A stretch of DNA of 7,285 nt from the NCBI GenBank assembly GCA_030632925.1, contig DAOVTU010000135.1:1-7285 (forward strand), in the 5' to 3' direction. The notes under the pieces were generated by a model. That model was not told the DNA's origin and did not search any database. It was given only the letters and a program-made list of their open reading frames with translations. Origin of the DNA: Candidatus Krumholzibacteriia bacterium (GTDB lineage: Bacteria > Krumholzibacteriota > Krumholzibacteriia > LZORAL124-64-63). The position numbers and the translations under genes were made by a program. The number at the start of each line of letters is the position of its first letter. The first letter of the stretch is position 1. Below, one piece after another: positions 1-6,133 of this stretch.

Positions 1-399
1 AATGCGGAGAAGCTTGGAAAACGCGGTTCTCCCAGATTCACAATCGACTTTAGCAAATTCGAGTTTTGCGATGCAAAAGTAGAATACGACCTGGACGATT
101 ATCTGATCTACGGACAATCCCCGGTCATGTTTGTTTGTGAGAAACTACGTGCGATTTGCCAACAGATGGACGAATACCGCGAATCCGTTATGAAGCATCG
201 TGCGTTGCGAGCCAGGGATTTCGTGGACATTTACGTCGTGTCGGACTATTTCACCATCGACTTCAAGATCCACATAGAAGGCGCTTGTGGCATCCTTCAA
301 TCCGTCGTTGAGCATGGCGAAGCTGACATAGGATGTGTCGCCGGCGGCCAGCCAGCCATCGGTGCGTTCGCCCTTGATCATGTTGGCCAACAGCGATGA
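1..399 (+). CDS. AbiEii/AbiGii-family nucleotidyltransferase toxin, 3' part, with an aberrant C-terminus
   Basis: This frame is open from the left edge, so the start is outside the window. The visible part reads as the second half of an AbiEii (DUF1814) nucleotidyltransferase, the toxin of type IV toxin-antitoxin / abortive-infection systems. A basic beta-strand segment SPRFTIDFSKFEF is followed by the family's helical signature, with MFVCEKLRAICQQ at about 127-165 and RALRARDFVDIYVV at about 202-243. Family-like sequence continues through DYFTIDF and ends near 264. The last 45 codons (265-399) are simply the antisense of the neighbouring Asp-box gene, so the usual C-terminal helices are missing and the product is probably truncated or dead. 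GC over 1-240 is about 47%, against about 59% over 241-480, which suggests acquired DNA. The antitoxin (AbiEi) would lie further left and cannot be seen. The family call is fairly secure; whether the protein works is doubtful. Confidence 0.75.
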   Translation, partial: NAEKLGKRGSPRFTIDFSKFEFCDAKVEYDLDDYLIYGQSPVMFVCEKLRAICQQMDEYRESVMKHRALRARDFVDIYVVSDYFTIDFKIHIEGACGILQSVVEHGEADIGCVAGGQPAIGAFALDHVGQQR

Positions 400-2010
400 G
401 TCCCAATCTGCCGGTACGAAGGGGGCCAGGTTCGGTTCCAGGGCGTGGCGGCTGGTGTAAACGTTGTGGCCCTCGGTGGCGAAGTCGCGGCGGTCAATCC
501 AACTGGCATGGATTTCATCGGTGGTGGCCACGCCAAAGGCCGAGTGGAACGTAGGCTCAACGCGGGGTTGTTCGGTGACCAATTCCACGTCGCCAAAAAA
601 GGAGATGTCGCCATAGCCTGAAGCCAGCCTGCTGCCCAGTTGGAACTCGTCTCCACCGGCGGGCGCATCGAGCCACAAGCAACCCACGATGCCGTCGCGG
701 GTGAAGATGGTGGGGCCCACGCTGTCGTATTCGTCGGCCACCATGCCATAGGGACCGAACCAGCTGGAGCCGGTGTCCCATGAGTAGGTGTAAATGATAT
801 CGCCGTCACTGGTTACGCCATCTGACCAGTCCAGTTGGTAAACCACGAAAACGTCAGCGTCCTGGCAGGCGATCTGGGGGAAACCGGCATTGTTACCCGT
901 CCAACCGGTCATGTTGGCAGGGTTGCTGAAGCTGCCGTTGTACACGTCGGTGGCGATGAGGATTTCGGTCTCGCCGGTGTAGCCGTCGACCTCGGCGTTG
1001 AGGTAGTGCACGGTGCCGCCGCTCATGGCCACGTCGGGCCAGTAGTCGGCGTAGCCATCGGGCAAAAAGTAATCGTAGATGACGGAGTTTCCGCCGTTGG
1101 ACGACGACATGAAGATCATCGTCCATTCGTACTGGTAGTAGTCGTAGTTGATGGTCAACCAACCGGCGGCGATGAAGACCTTGGCAAAGTCGCCAGCTCC
1201 CGAGACGGCGATCGAAGGCGTGGCGCAGGGCTCGCCCACGGCCAGACCCTTGACCCAGGCCCACTGGGTGGGAGCATCCGGATTGGTGGTGCGCGCGCGC
1301 AGGATGTATCCGTCTTCGCGCACCCAGGTCACGTGCAGGTACCCGCCGCCGTCGATGGCGATTTCGGGGTGGTATTCATCCTCGGTGAAGGAGGGCATTT
1401 CCCAAACGGTCCAGTTGGCTCCGCCGTCGGTGGACTGGGCGATATGGATGTCGCGGTCGGTGCCGCCAAGATCCTTGGCGCCAAACACGGCGTACAGATT
1501 TCCGGTGCCCGCGTACTGGGCAATGGAGATGTACTCGTCGTTCATGTTGGTGGGGTTGGCCAGCTTCTGGTCGGCCGTCCAGGGCAGGTTCTTATCGGCC
1601 GCGCGCGGGGCCCCGACGGTGGCTTTTTTGTCCTGCCTATTTTGGGCCAGATGTGTCCGCAGGTAGTGGGGGTCGGTCAAGTCCTGGACCTGTTGCATCA
1701 GATCGGGGGACAGATGATGAACGAGGCGAGTGTCTTTCCCGACCCCCTTTACCTGGTCGGACAAATCTTCATCGACGATAACCTGGGTGCGGGCCTTGTC
1801 GCCGTAGGTGCGGAAAGTGCGGCGTTCGCGCTGGGCGGCCATTTTCAGCTGTTCGGCCGGGGGCAAACGGTCAGACAGGGGGGCGCGGGAGGGGGTGATC
1901 CGCTCCGCAGACCCCAGATTGTGCTCAGAATCGACCTGACGGCCGGATTGGGCGGTAGCTGAGCCCGCCAAAACCAGGATTGCCGTCAATATAAAGAGGG
2001 ACTTGCGCAC
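145..2010 (-). CDS. Secreted Asp-box (BNR) beta-propeller protein with a CARDB-like C-terminal domain, truncated
   Basis: A predicted exported protein of 621 residues from a GTG start. Residues 1-20 form a signal peptide (RK, then a hydrophobic LFILTAILVLAG core, then ATA|Q). A polar linker follows to about residue 120, then a repeat-rich region to about 520 with sialidase-type Asp boxes: STDGGANW (193-200), a degenerate SSNGGNS (303-309) and SWDTGSSW (410-417). From about 526, EPNLAPF...GWLAAGDTSYVSFAMLNDG and AFYVDLEVDGEIV look like a CARDB/Ig-like adhesion module. I see no RIP motif or clear sialidase catalytic set, so hydrolase activity is not supported; ligand binding or a surface role is likelier. 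The GTG start is preferred because GGGAG lies 7 nt upstream and the upstream in-frame ATGs (2073, 2055) fall at or upstream of the predicted -10 box. The last 31 residues or so are antisense AbiEii sequence, so the CARDB domain and anything beyond it are cut off. Confidence 0.75.
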   Translation of the reverse strand: MRKSLFILTAILVLAGSATAQSGRQVDSEHNLGSAERITPSRAPLSDRLPPAEQLKMAAQRERRTFRTYGDKARTQVIVDEDLSDQVKGVGKDTRLVHHLSPDLMQQVQDLTDPHYLRTHLAQNRQDKKATVGAPRAADKNLPWTADQKLANPTNMNDEYISIAQYAGTGNLYAVFGAKDLGGTDRDIHIAQSTDGGANWTVWEMPSFTEDEYHPEIAIDGGGYLHVTWVREDGYILRARTTNPDAPTQWAWVKGLAVGEPCATPSIAVSGAGDFAKVFIAAGWLTINYDYYQYEWTMIFMSSSNGGNSVIYDYFLPDGYADYWPDVAMSGGTVHYLNAEVDGYTGETEILIATDVYNGSFSNPANMTGWTGNNAGFPQIACQDADVFVVYQLDWSDGVTSDGDIIYTYSWDTGSSWFGPYGMVADEYDSVGPTIFTRDGIVGCLWLDAPAGGDEFQLGSRLASGYGDISFFGDVELVTEQPRVEPTFHSAFGVATTDEIHASWIDRRDFATEGHNVYTSRHALEPNLAPFVPADWDSSLLANMIKGERTDGWLAAGDTSYVSFAMLNDGLKDATSAFYVDLEVDGEIVRHDVNVHEIPGSQRTMLHNGFAVFVHLLANRT

Positions 2011-2053
2011 GCCATTGCTCCCATAGCTCAAAAAACCAATCCTACGAGGGATC

Positions 2054-2083
2054 ATTATAGCACAAAACAGCAAAAAATGTAAA
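2054..2083 (-). promoter_or_regulatory. Sigma-70-like promoter of the Asp-box protein gene
   Basis: Read on the minus strand, TTTACA (2083-2078) is followed by an 18-nt spacer and a perfect TATAAT (2059-2054). Transcription would start near 2047, leaving a leader of about 37 nt to the GTG at 2010. This explains why the longer reading of that frame, starting at 2073, should be shortened. Confidence 0.6.
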
Positions 2084-2117
2084 GAGGGTGCAATTATATC
2101 TTTTTTAAGTTATCCAG

Positions 2118-2145
2118 TTGACGTTTGAAATATTAATCGTATATT
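2118..2145 (+). promoter_or_regulatory. Sigma-70-like promoter of the arsR-arsM operon
   Basis: TTGACG (2118-2123), a 16-nt spacer and TATATT (2140-2145) make a good vegetative promoter about 28 nt upstream of the arsR start codon. It is divergent from the promoter at 2054-2083, with 34 bases between the two -35 boxes. The surrounding 2040-2160 region is strikingly AT-rich compared with the genes on both sides. Confidence 0.6.
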
Positions 2146-2154
2146 GCCGATTAA
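2133..2154. promoter_or_regulatory. Candidate ArsR operator: 7-bp inverted repeat around the -10 box
   Basis: TTAATCG (2133-2139) and CGATTAA (2148-2154) are perfect inverted arms separated by 8 nt. The spacer holds most or all of the -10 hexamer, so a bound dimer would block RNA polymerase. ArsR/SmtB repressors typically bind AT-rich imperfect dyads at their own promoters, so autoregulation relieved by arsenite is the natural reading. The dyad does not touch the divergent promoter. The dyad is seen directly; its role as operator is inferred. Confidence 0.55.
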
Positions 2155-2173
2155 CGATAAAGGAGAGAAAGCA

Positions 2174-2527
2174 ATGTCCGACACCAAAAACGATCCCTTT
2201 GCGACTCACGTCGTCGAGCTGGCAGACCTGGCCAAGGCATTGGGCCATCCGGCCCGCGTGAGAATACTGGAAGTCCTGGCCCAGACACCTGGCTGCGTCT
2301 GCGGCGACATCGTCGCGCAGCTGCCGCTGGCCCAGGCCACGGTTTCCCAACACTTGAAGGAACTCAAGCGGGTGGACCTGATCCAGGGCGAGATCGCCGG
2401 CCCCCGCACTTGTTATTGCCTGAATTCAAAAACACTGACCCGGGCGCGTGAGATGTTCACGAACCTGTTCACCGGCATTGGCTGTTGCCAGAGCGAAGGA
2501 GAAGTCCATGAACTCGAATCCGAATAA
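2174..2527 (+). CDS. arsR: ArsR/SmtB-family arsenic-responsive repressor
   Basis: A 117-residue winged-helix repressor that should release the arsR-arsM promoter when it binds As(III). LAKALGHPARVRILEVL (about residues 19-35) begins the HTH core, LAQATVSQHLKELK (about 52-65) is the recognition helix, and LIQGEIAGPRTCYCLN forms the wing. The metal-binding motif of this branch is GCVCGDIV (Cys41, Cys43), corresponding to the ELCVCDL motif of classical ArsR. Two further pairs are present: Cys80/Cys82 in the wing strand and vicinal Cys104/Cys105 near the C-terminus, reminiscent of ArsRs whose As(III) site is built from C-terminal cysteines. The start at 2174 follows AGGAG (2161-2165) with 8 nt spacing. 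An upstream in-frame ATT at 2144 lies inside the -10 box and is rejected. The gene overlaps arsM by 20 nt, implying co-translation. The six cysteines and the arsM neighbour make arsenic the likely effector, but another thiophilic metal is possible. Confidence 0.88.
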   Translation: MSDTKNDPFATHVVELADLAKALGHPARVRILEVLAQTPGCVCGDIVAQLPLAQATVSQHLKELKRVDLIQGEIAGPRTCYCLNSKTLTRAREMFTNLFTGIGCCQSEGEVHELESE

Positions 2528-3302
2528 AATCAAAGAGATGGTCAAGGAAGGCTACGGCAGCATCGCCCGCGACGGAGGATCGTGCTGTGGTCCGCAAAGC
2601 TGCTGCGACAATTTGAGCGGAGTCAGCTTCAGCGAAGGGTACGACAAGGTCGACGGCTATGTGGCCGATGCCGATCTGGGCCTTGGCTGCGGCCTGCCCA
2701 CCGAAGAGGCGCTCATCAAGCCCGGCGAGACGGTGCTTGATCTGGGCAGCGGCGCGGGCAACGATGTCTTTATCGCCAGTTCCCTGGTGGGCGACACCGG
2801 GCGCGTCATCGGGCTGGACATGACTGAAGACATGGTGGTCCGGGCCCGGGAAAACGCCACCAAGTTGGGGCGCGCCAATGTGGAATTCGTGCACGGCGAG
2901 ATCGAAAGCATACCTCTGCCCGATGGGGAAATTGATCTGGTGGTGAGCAACTGTGTGCTGAACCTCGTGCCGAACAAGGCCAAGGCCTTCGGTGAGATCC
3001 ACCGTGTGACCAAACCCGGCGGACGTTTTGCCATTTCGGATGTCGTGCTGCGCGGTGAACTGCCGACGAGTCTGGCTGAAGCCAGCCTGATGTACGTTGG
3101 TTGTGTGGCGGGTGCCCAGCAGGAGGCGGAGTATCTCGCGACTATTGCCGAAGCGGGTTTTCAGAATATCGAGGTCGAAAAGTCGCGCGAGATCAAGCTG
3201 CCCACGGGGTTGGTGGCCAAGGTGCTGGGCGAAGACGGCGCCGCTGAATTTCTGGCCTCGGGCGTGAAAATCATGAGCATCACGGTGACGGCTCGGCGTT
3301 GA
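2508..3302 (+). CDS. arsM: Arsenite S-adenosylmethionine methyltransferase
   Basis: A cytoplasmic SAM-dependent enzyme (EC 2.1.1.137 family) that methylates As(III), finally giving volatile or more easily lost methylarsines. It has 264 residues, normal for bacterial ArsM. The Rossmann SAM site is VLDLGSGAGNDVF (76-88) with the acidic strand end GLDMT (102-106). The three cysteines required in characterised ArsM enzymes are present in their usual contexts: Cys61 (LGLGCGLPT), Cys149 (SNCVLNLV) and Cys199 (YVGCVAGA). The N-terminus carries the CC-x(4)-CC cluster (Cys26/27, Cys32/33) common in bacterial members. IHRVTKPGGRFAISDVV (164-180) is the post-motif region of class I methyltransferases. 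The start at 2508 is supported by AAGGAG (2496-2501) and begins inside the end of arsR, so expression follows the repressor. No arsenite efflux or arsenate reductase gene is visible nearby. Confidence 0.92.
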   Translation: MNSNPNKIKEMVKEGYGSIARDGGSCCGPQSCCDNLSGVSFSEGYDKVDGYVADADLGLGCGLPTEEALIKPGETVLDLGSGAGNDVFIASSLVGDTGRVIGLDMTEDMVVRARENATKLGRANVEFVHGEIESIPLPDGEIDLVVSNCVLNLVPNKAKAFGEIHRVTKPGGRFAISDVVLRGELPTSLAEASLMYVGCVAGAQQEAEYLATIAEAGFQNIEVEKSREIKLPTGLVAKVLGEDGAAEFLASGVKIMSITVTARR

Positions 3303-3304
3303 TC

Positions 3305-3323
3305 TTGCCGGGCTTGCCGGCAA
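3305..3323 (+). other. Small GC-rich hairpin just after arsM
   Basis: TTGCCGG (3305-3311) and CCGGCAA (3317-3323) form a perfect 7-bp stem with a 5-nt loop, starting 2 nt after the arsM stop codon. No T-tract follows, so it is not an intrinsic terminator by itself. It may stabilise the 3' end of the arsR-arsM mRNA or act with the next hairpin. Confidence 0.35.
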
Positions 3324-3328
3324 CGGGT

Positions 3329-3361
3329 ATGGTGGTGCTGTTCACGCGATGGCACCACCAT
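3329..3361 (+). terminator. Possible arsM terminator or attenuating hairpin
   Basis: ATGGTGGTGC (3329-3338) pairs perfectly with GCACCACCAT (3352-3361). The stem can be lengthened inward with G-U pairs to leave a 5-nt loop. The sequence after it (TTGCATTTGT) is only moderately T-rich, so termination may be partial. Some readthrough into the NFACT-R gene at 3383 is plausible, since I see no convincing promoter between the two genes. Confidence 0.4.
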
Positions 3362-3382
3362 TTGCATTTGTAGAGAGAGATA

Positions 3383-3784
3383 ATGCCCCGTTCCCAACGT
3401 CCCGAAAAAGTCGAACCCAAGCTTTGGCGCTATGAGCTGCCTGGAGGCTGGATCGTACTGGCTGGTCGCACCGATCAGGACAACGACCGACTTTCCCTTA
3501 AAATAGCCAAGGCCAACGACTTCTGGTTTCATGTCAAGGGCCTGCCCGGCAGCCATGTGGTGCTGCAGGTGCCGGCGGGTGAAAAGCCGGACAACGCGAC
3601 CCTGAAGCTGGCCGCCGGTGTGGCCGCCTGGCACAGCAAGAAGCGCGAGGCCCGGCAGGTGGCCGTCAGTTGCACCGAGGCGCGCTACGTGACCAAGCCC
3701 CGCGGAGCCAAGCCCGGCACCGTTGAGGTGCGCAAGGAAAAGGTCCTGAACGTGCGGCCATACATCCCGGAGGAATCAGCATGA
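3383..3784 (+). CDS. Stand-alone NFACT-R (DUF814) domain protein
   Basis: A 133-residue cytoplasmic protein made almost entirely of the NFACT-R domain, which forms the C-terminal part of RqcH/FbpA/Tae2 proteins and is thought to bind RNA or nucleic acid. Diagnostic blocks are GGWIVLAGRTDQDNDRLSLK (21-40), NDFWFHVKGLPGSHVVL (45-61; the D-x-W-x-H and GSH signatures) and AAGVAAWHSKKREARQVAVS (residues about 77-96), followed by YVTKPRGAKPGTV. The NFACT-N, coiled-coil and HhH parts of full-length RqcH are absent, so it cannot be a complete alanine-tailing factor. A full-length homologue elsewhere in the genome is possible. The ribosome binding site is a weak AGAGAGA. The stop codon overlaps the MscS start (ATGA at 3781-3784), indicating translational coupling. 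Family assignment is strong; the biological role is unknown. Confidence 0.85.
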   Translation: MPRSQRPEKVEPKLWRYELPGGWIVLAGRTDQDNDRLSLKIAKANDFWFHVKGLPGSHVVLQVPAGEKPDNATLKLAAGVAAWHSKKREARQVAVSCTEARYVTKPRGAKPGTVEVRKEKVLNVRPYIPEESA

Positions 3785-4866
3785 TCGATCAGGTGTTGGC
3801 GTGGCTGGGAGGCTATCTGGAAAACCAATATTGGCGGGTGGGGTTGATCCTGGCGAGTGCGTTGCTGCTGGCTTTTGTGGCGCGGATTAGTCTGGTGCCC
3901 TCTTTGCGGCGGCTCTCGCGGCGGACTTCTTCAGACATCGATGACCAGATCCTGGACCTGGTCTGGCCGGCCATATTCCGCACCATAGTTCTGCAGGGTG
4001 TGCACGTGGCGACCCTTGACCTGGTGGCTAGTGATCGCATCGACAACTTTGTCAGCGGAATCACCATCACGTTGATGGTTCTGATCTGGGTGCGGGTGTT
4101 TTCAGGTGTGGGGGCCGTTGTTTTTCGCAAGCTGAGCGAAAACGCCGACCGCTTCACGTGGATCCAACCTCAGACTTTGCCGCTGGTGCAATTCGTTTTC
4201 AAGGTGACCCTCTTTGGCCTGATGTCCTACCTGATCATGGCCGCCTGGCACATCAACCTGACCAGTTGGCTGGCCAGCGCCGGCGTGGCGGGCATCGCCC
4301 TGGGTTTTGCAGCCAAAGACACCCTGGCCAATTTCATCTCGGGCATTTTTATCCTGGCCGATGCGCCCTACCGGGTGGGGCAGTACATCATCATCGACGG
4401 CACGACCCGTGGCGTGGTCACGGAAATCGGCATGCGCTCGACGCGCCTGCTGACCCGCGACAATGTCGAAGTCACGGTGCCCAATGCGGTGATCGGCAAT
4501 GCCAAGATCGTCAACGAGTCGAGCGGGCCTTCGCCGAGAATGCGACTGCGCGTGACGGTGGGTGTGGCCTATGGCAGCGATGTGGAACTGGTGAAAAAAT
4601 TGCTGATGAAATGCGCCCGCGAGGTGGAGTACACCAGCAAGGATGAGGACCCTTCGGTGCGATTTGCCCTGATGGGCGAGTCGAGCCTGGATTTTCAGGT
4701 GCTGGTCTGGGTCAAGCATCCGGCCTTCCGGGGCCGCGTGACTGACGGGCTGAATACGGGAATTTACAACGCGTTGAAAGAAGCCGGCGTGGAAATTCCT
4801 TTCCCACAGCGAGATTTGCATATCAAGAGTTGGCCGGAAGGCAGCGGGGGCATTCCGCAGTCCTGA
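3781..4866 (+). CDS. MscS-family small-conductance mechanosensitive ion channel
   Basis: A 361-residue inner-membrane channel that should open under membrane tension during hypo-osmotic shock. Hydrophobic segments lie at about 19-36, 64-82, 89-114 and 135-155. The pore helix follows at about 160-193, with the typical Gly/Ala pattern WLASAGVAGIALGFAAKDTL and then ANFISGIFIL. The beta domain follows (YRVGQYIIIDGTTRGVV, then LLTRDNVEVTVPNAVIGNAKI, about 197-243), then the alpha/beta cytoplasmic cage (about 250-340), ending with the common FPQRDLHI motif (341-348). With about five membrane segments it is larger than E. coli MscS (three segments, 286 residues) and resembles the YnaI/MscM-like middle-sized members. 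It starts inside the stop codon of the NFACT-R gene and is followed by a strong terminator, so the two form a transcription unit. Confidence 0.9.
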   Translation: MIDQVLAWLGGYLENQYWRVGLILASALLLAFVARISLVPSLRRLSRRTSSDIDDQILDLVWPAIFRTIVLQGVHVATLDLVASDRIDNFVSGITITLMVLIWVRVFSGVGAVVFRKLSENADRFTWIQPQTLPLVQFVFKVTLFGLMSYLIMAAWHINLTSWLASAGVAGIALGFAAKDTLANFISGIFILADAPYRVGQYIIIDGTTRGVVTEIGMRSTRLLTRDNVEVTVPNAVIGNAKIVNESSGPSPRMRLRVTVGVAYGSDVELVKKLLMKCAREVEYTSKDEDPSVRFALMGESSLDFQVLVWVKHPAFRGRVTDGLNTGIYNALKEAGVEIPFPQRDLHIKSWPEGSGGIPQS

Positions 4867-4877
4867 AGAAGTTGATT

Positions 4878-4914
4878 GGCCCCGCCGGATATCTTCCGGC
4901 GGGGCCTTTTTTTT
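4878..4914 (+). terminator. Strong intrinsic terminator after the MscS gene
   Basis: A perfect 12-bp GC-rich stem (arms 4878-4889 and 4895-4906, 5-nt loop TATCT) is followed by eight T residues (4907-4914). It lies 12 nt past the MscS stop. The last two T residues are part of the TAA stop codon of the convergent amidohydrolase gene (4915-4913). In the other direction the hairpin is followed only by AATCAACTTC, so it should act mainly on + strand transcripts. Confidence 0.92.
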
Positions 4915-6133
4915 AGCGAATCGTCGTGGAAACCACTTCGCCCTCGATCACGACCCCGACACAGTGCGTCGTGTATTCAAACGGGTCTCCGTCATACAGG
5001 GCCAGATCCCCATCTTTCCCTTTTTTCAGCGACCCCACCTTTTTGTCGATGCCCAGGATCCGCGCCGGTTCGATGGTGATGGCGGCCAGCGCATCTTCAA
5101 ACCCCAGCCCGTGGGCTGCGGCCACACCGGCCTCCAGCAGGACGACCCGCACCTTGGGCACATAGGCTTCGTACCCACTTTGAATGCCAAAGGCGATGCC
5201 GGCCTCCTTGAGCAACGCCGCCGCTTCCATGCTCGCGTTTTCGGTCTCGGCAAAGGAGCGCATCATCGTGGGGTGGATCAGCACCGGCACCTCGGCGGCC
5301 TTGATCATCGGCAAAATCTGATGGGCCTCGCTGGCGCCATCGAGCCACAGGCGCAGGTCAAATTCTTCGGCCAACCGCATGGCGTTGACCATGTCGCGGG
5401 CCCGGTGGGCGGTGACCATCAGGGCCAGGTCGCCGTCCAATACCTGGACCAGGGTCTCCAGATGCAGGTTGCGATCCGGCGCAGGGACTTCGTCGTCTTT
5501 TTCGGCGCGCCGTTGTTTGTCGCGGTACTCCTGGGCCTTGATCAGTTCCTGCCGCAGCAACGAAACGGTCTTGGCCCGGGTTGTAAAAAGCGTGTTGTTG
5601 CCGAAGATGGCCGACGGCGGCGTCAGCGTGACGGCCAGGGCCGTGGCTTCCTGCACCGTGGCGTCGGCGACGGTGGTGCCGCGGGTTTTGACGATCATGG
5701 TCTGGCCCGAGATTGGCGCTCCATCGGAGTGGCCCGTATGCACGGTGGTCACGCCGAACGAGCGCACCCAGGCCACAAGAGGCTCCTGGGGGTTATACGC
5801 ATCCACGGCCCGCAACTCCGGCTGGATGGGCGCCGAGCGTTCGATGTGGTCCTGGTCGTGGGGCACGTTCAGGATGCCTGTCAGGCCAACGGTGCTGTGC
5901 ACATCAACCAGCCCCGGGGTGACGACGGCGGCATCCAAAATTTCATATCCGTCGGGGATGCGCCCCTTGTTTGCGGGGCCCACGGCTTTGATCTTGCCGT
6001 CGGTGATCACCACTACACCGTCGGTGATGGGCTCGCCATCCATGGTGTACACGATGCCGCCGCGCACGGCAATCTGGGCCTGGGCTGAAGCGGCGAGCAT
6101 GATGAACAGCGCGAGTGGAATCAGCTTCCTCAT
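4913..6133 (-). CDS. Exported amidohydrolase-like protein with a degenerate metal site
   Basis: A 406-residue protein of the imidazolonepropionase-like/metal-dependent amidohydrolase group, exported by a clear signal peptide (MRKL, hydrophobic core, AQA|Q at residue 20). The composite beta-sandwich is visible at both ends (AVRGGIVYTMDGEPITDGVV, about 22-41; VGSLKKGKDGDLALYDGDPF, about 366-385), with PGLVDVHS at 73-80 and AITIEPARILGI at 351-362. Compared with its tandem neighbour, key residues are changed. The H-x-H motif is His79-Ser-Thr81. The second His site reads LDGASEA (264-270) instead of LHHLSEG. The catalytic Asp site reads GIQSGYE (316-322) instead of YHTDDWI. TAHRARDM (241-248) keeps one His. 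Hydrolysis is therefore doubtful; it may be a structural partner of the other protein. The SD GGAGGTG (6144-6138) is near-perfect and the start overlaps the upstream stop (ATGA). Confidence 0.85.
   Translation of the reverse strand: MRKLIPLALFIMLAASAQAQIAVRGGIVYTMDGEPITDGVVVITDGKIKAVGPANKGRIPDGYEILDAAVVTPGLVDVHSTVGLTGILNVPHDQDHIERSAPIQPELRAVDAYNPQEPLVAWVRSFGVTTVHTGHSDGAPISGQTMIVKTRGTTVADATVQEATALAVTLTPPSAIFGNNTLFTTRAKTVSLLRQELIKAQEYRDKQRRAEKDDEVPAPDRNLHLETLVQVLDGDLALMVTAHRARDMVNAMRLAEEFDLRLWLDGASEAHQILPMIKAAEVPVLIHPTMMRSFAETENASMEAAALLKEAGIAFGIQSGYEAYVPKVRVVLLEAGVAAAHGLGFEDALAAITIEPARILGIDKKVGSLKKGKDGDLALYDGDPFEYTTHCVGVVIEGEVVSTTIR

Noticed and set aside
580..1760. Sialidase (neuraminidase) activity for the Asp-box protein
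   Set aside because: Asp boxes occur in many non-sialidase propellers. I see no RIP motif or convincing Arg triad, so only the fold-level description is kept.
835..1962. Long + strand open frame (375 codons) opposite the Asp-box gene
   Set aside because: Its product is Gly/Val/His-rich with no recognisable domain, the typical look of an antisense shadow of a GC-rich gene. The opposite strand has a signal peptide, Asp boxes and a promoter.
2144..2173. Ten-codon N-terminal extension of ArsR starting at 2144
   Set aside because: It begins with ATT inside the -10 box and extends through the SD. The ATG at 2174 has AGGAG at good spacing and a family-typical N-terminus.
2448..2507. Twenty-codon N-terminal extension of ArsM
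   Set aside because: The ATG at 2508 has AAGGAG 6 nt upstream and a standard ArsM start; the extension lies deep in the arsR coding sequence.
2469..3323. Minus-strand open frame of 284 codons opposite arsM
   Set aside because: arsM is unmistakable on the + strand, and this frame has no recognisable motif or ribosome binding site.
4878..4914. Bidirectional terminator for the convergent amidohydrolase transcript
   Set aside because: On the minus strand the hairpin is not followed by a T-run, so only + strand termination is claimed.
4964..6088. Long + strand open frame (374 codons) opposite the downstream amidohydrolase
   Set aside because: Low-complexity G/H/D/V-rich translation with no domain. 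The minus-strand gene has family motifs, a signal peptide and a strong SD.
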